From positions 1 to 44,660 of the forward strand of contig CAZNEI010000015.1 of the NCBI GenBank assembly GCA_964572045.1: a DNA stretch of 44,660 nucleotides, in the 5' to 3' direction. The stretch comes from CBDCKR01 sp964572045 (GTDB lineage Bacteria; Gemmatimonadota; Gemmatimonadetes; Longimicrobiales; Gaopeijiaceae). The notes under the pieces were generated by a model. It was not told the origin of the DNA, made no database searches, and saw only the letters and a list, made by a program, of their open reading frames with translations. The position numbers were made by a program, and so were the translations under genes. Below, piece after piece: positions 42,849 through 44,660 of the stretch (position 1 is the first letter of the stretch; every line of letters begins with the position of its first letter).

Positions 42849-44477
42849 ATGAACGGTCGATTCAACGTTCCCGAACCAACGAACGAACCAATCCGAGACT
42901 ATGCGCCCGGAACCACTGAGCGGGACTCCATCAAAGCCAGGCTGGCCCGGATGGAGACCGAACACGTCGAGATTCCCCTGATCATAGGGGGCCGGGAGAT
43001 CTACACCGGAACGACCGTCGACGCCGTGATGCCGCATCGGCATTCTCATGTCTTGGCCACCTGCCACCGCGCGGGGACCGAGGAGATCAAGCAGGCGATC
43101 CGCGCGTCGATGGACGCCCACAGGGAGTGGTCGGCGATGCGGTGGGAAGATCGTGCCTCGATCTTTCTCACGGCCGCAGAACTGCTCGCCACCACGTGGC
43201 GGGACACGATGAACGCCGCCACCATGCTGGACCAGAGCAAGACCGTCTATCAGGCCGAGGTCGACGCGGCGTGCGAGCTGATCGATTTCTTCCGCTTCAA
43301 CGTCCACTACGCCGAAGAGATCTACGAGCGGCAGCCCTTCTCGAGCGAGGGGACGTGGAACCGCATCGACTACCGGCCCCTCGAGGGGTTCGTCTACGCG
43401 ATCACCCCGTTCAACTTTACGGCGATCGGGGGCAACCTCTCGTCGTCGCCAGCCATCATGGGCACCACAGTGGTCTGGAAGCCGTCGAGCACGGCGCTGC
43501 TGGGCGGTTATTACGTCATGCGGCTCTTCGAGGAGGCGGGGATTCCCCCGGGAGTGATCAACTTCGTCCCCGGACCTCCCGCGGAGACGACGGACCTGCT
43601 GCTCAGCAGCCCCGACTTCGCAGGGGTTCACTTCACCGGGTCGACGGGTGTCTTCCAGAGCCTGTGGAGGACCGTCGGGGAGCGCATCGCGACCTATCGG
43701 TCGTATCCCAGACTCGTCGGCGAGACCGGTGGGAAGGACTACATCGTCGCCCATCCCAGCGCGGACCCGGGCGCACTGAAGACGGCGATCGTGCGGGGCG
43801 CCTTCGAATACCAGGGGCAGAAGTGCAGCGCGGCATCGCGAGCCTATCTCCCCCAGAGTCTCTGGAAGGAACTCAGGGACCCGCTCGTCGAGGAAACCAA
43901 CGCCATCGCCGTGGGCGATCCCACCGATTTCCGGAACTTCATGGGAGCGGTGATCGACCGCGCGGCGTACGACAAGATCAGCGGGTACATCGATCGCGCG
44001 GCAGCCAGCGCCGACGCCGACATCATCGCCGGTGGAGAACACGACGACTCCGAGGGCTATTTCATCCGGCCCACGATCATTCAGTCGCACAAGCCCGACT
44101 ACGAATCGATGTGCGACGAGATCTTCGGACCGGTGATCACCGTCTACGTCTATCCCGACTCGGACTGGAGCGCGGTGCCCAAGCTCGTGGAATCAACGTC
44201 GCCCTATGCTCTGACGGGCGCCGTCTTCAGCCGGGACCGGGCCGCCCTACGCGAGGCGCGCGATGCACTCCGGTTCACAGCCGGCAACTTCTACATCAAC
44301 GACAAGCCGACCGGGGCCGTCGTGGGCCAGCAGCCCTTCGGCGGCGGCAGGGCGAGCGGGACGAACGACAAGGCCGGCTCGGTGATGAACCTCCTCCGCT
44401 GGGCCTCGGCGCAGAGCATCAAGGAGACGCTCGTGCCGCCGACCGACTATCGCTATCCCTTCATGGAAGCCGAATAG
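42849..44477 (+). CDS. pruA: L-glutamate gamma-semialdehyde (1-pyrroline-5-carboxylate) dehydrogenase
   Basis: The enzyme oxidises glutamate semialdehyde to glutamate with NAD+, the second step of proline breakdown. The 542-residue product is of the monofunctional ALDH4A1-like type. It has IGGREIYTG, the YRPLEGFVYAITPFNFTAI segment (blocks YRPLEGFVYAI, TPFNFTAI), WKPSS, HFTGSTGVF, the general-base glutamate in GETGGKDY and the catalytic cysteine in YQGQKCSA. The C-terminus has PFGGGRASGTNDKAGS. ATG at 42849 follows a weak AGAGAG site and begins the family region; the longer in-frame run upstream is GC-rich noise. No proline dehydrogenase gene is beside it. Confidence 0.95.
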   Translation: MNGRFNVPEPTNEPIRDYAPGTTERDSIKARLARMETEHVEIPLIIGGREIYTGTTVDAVMPHRHSHVLATCHRAGTEEIKQAIRASMDAHREWSAMRWEDRASIFLTAAELLATTWRDTMNAATMLDQSKTVYQAEVDAACELIDFFRFNVHYAEEIYERQPFSSEGTWNRIDYRPLEGFVYAITPFNFTAIGGNLSSSPAIMGTTVVWKPSSTALLGGYYVMRLFEEAGIPPGVINFVPGPPAETTDLLLSSPDFAGVHFTGSTGVFQSLWRTVGERIATYRSYPRLVGETGGKDYIVAHPSADPGALKTAIVRGAFEYQGQKCSAASRAYLPQSLWKELRDPLVEETNAIAVGDPTDFRNFMGAVIDRAAYDKISGYIDRAAASADADIIAGGEHDDSEGYFIRPTIIQSHKPDYESMCDEIFGPVITVYVYPDSDWSAVPKLVESTSPYALTGAVFSRDRAALREARDALRFTAGNFYINDKPTGAVVGQQPFGGGRASGTNDKAGSVMNLLRWASAQSIKETLVPPTDYRYPFMEAE

Positions 44478-44576
44478 GCACACCCGACCCCGGCGATTGA
44501 CGGGCGAGCAGGAAGTGGAGGGCGGGCTCGGCCGCCCACGCCGATCCCCGGACGGGACCTTCGACCTGAGAGGGTC

Positions 44577-44602
44577 AGGCCGCGCGTGGACACGCGCGGC
44601 CT
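44577..44602 (+). terminator. Hairpin terminator of pruA
   Basis: AGGCCGCGCGTG (44577-44588) and CACGCGCGGCCT (44591-44602) form a perfect 12-bp GC-rich stem around a tiny loop, 99 bases after the stop. Only a weak T-containing stretch follows. The remaining bases to 44660 are unusually AT-rich but contain nothing I can name. Confidence 0.6.
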
Positions 44603-44660
44603 AGTTCCTAGTGTAGTGTAACGAACAGAATGTTGTTAATGGTGAGGGGAGCGGCTAACT

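Noticed and set aside
44615..44660. AACA-GAA-TGTT inverted repeat and AT-rich end, possible operator or promoter
   Set aside because: Only a 4-bp repeat, no gene follows in the window, and minus-strand hexamers there would face into the pruA terminator.

Overview
The window is 44,660 bases of uniformly GC-rich, gene-dense bacterial chromosome. It holds 36 protein-coding genes that I can support, one of them cut by the left edge. I see no rRNA, tRNA, CRISPR array, transposase, phage gene or replication origin. The gene set suggests a diderm with menaquinone-type respiration and c-type cytochromes: phosphoheptose isomerase, a signal-peptide barrel-like protein, periplasmic M16 peptidases, MenG/UbiE and a Ccm heme-delivery operon. 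GC content, GTG/TTG starts coupled to the previous stop, and gene style fit Gemmatimonadota best. That assignment is an inference from overall impression, not from a marker tree.

Layout. Positions 1-8453 (minus strand) run recA, then alaS, a 107-residue unknown, a PHP-type CpsB-like phosphatase, gmhA, an SDR reductase, a CCA-adding enzyme and rarA (partial). From 8717 to 12984 (plus) lies a tight three-gene unit: a MerA-like flavoprotein disulfide reductase, a TVP38-DUF547 fusion and a TIGR04283-DUF2064 glycosyltransferase fusion. A secreted unknown (12966-14351, minus) and threonine dehydratase (14606-15592, plus) follow.

Positions 15612-20995 (minus) hold one cytochrome c maturation operon, transcribed ccmE-ccmF-ccmI-like-ccmA-ccmB-ccmC-ccmD. 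Its CcmE has a CXXXY heme site instead of HXXXY, and no ccmG or ccmH is present. This is the hallmark of the variant called System I*. Positions 21226-27645 (minus) carry glmM-glmS-dtd-maf-glpK-LOG-like, most of them overlapping by four bases. From 27793 to 35380 (plus) come a cystathionine synthase/lyase, an M48 peptidase, purD, mutM and an active/inactive M16 pair. MenG faces them at 35391-36119.

Positions 36293-40673 (plus) form an unusual envelope module. It contains an ECF sigma factor, an 859-residue protein joining two zinc-finger anti-sigma domains to a bactofilin-like repeat and a membrane domain, a secreted LiaF/DUF4097-like beta protein and a 77-residue membrane protein. With the variant Ccm operon it is the best candidate here for new biology. 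The right end has the iron-sulfur carriers Mrp and Nfu, separated by a clear intrinsic terminator, and a delta-1-pyrroline-5-carboxylate dehydrogenase ending in a 12-bp hairpin.

Limits: family calls come from reading motifs by eye, without database searches. Promoters are hexamer matches only, and start codons were chosen by overlap, Shine-Dalgarno match and family length.
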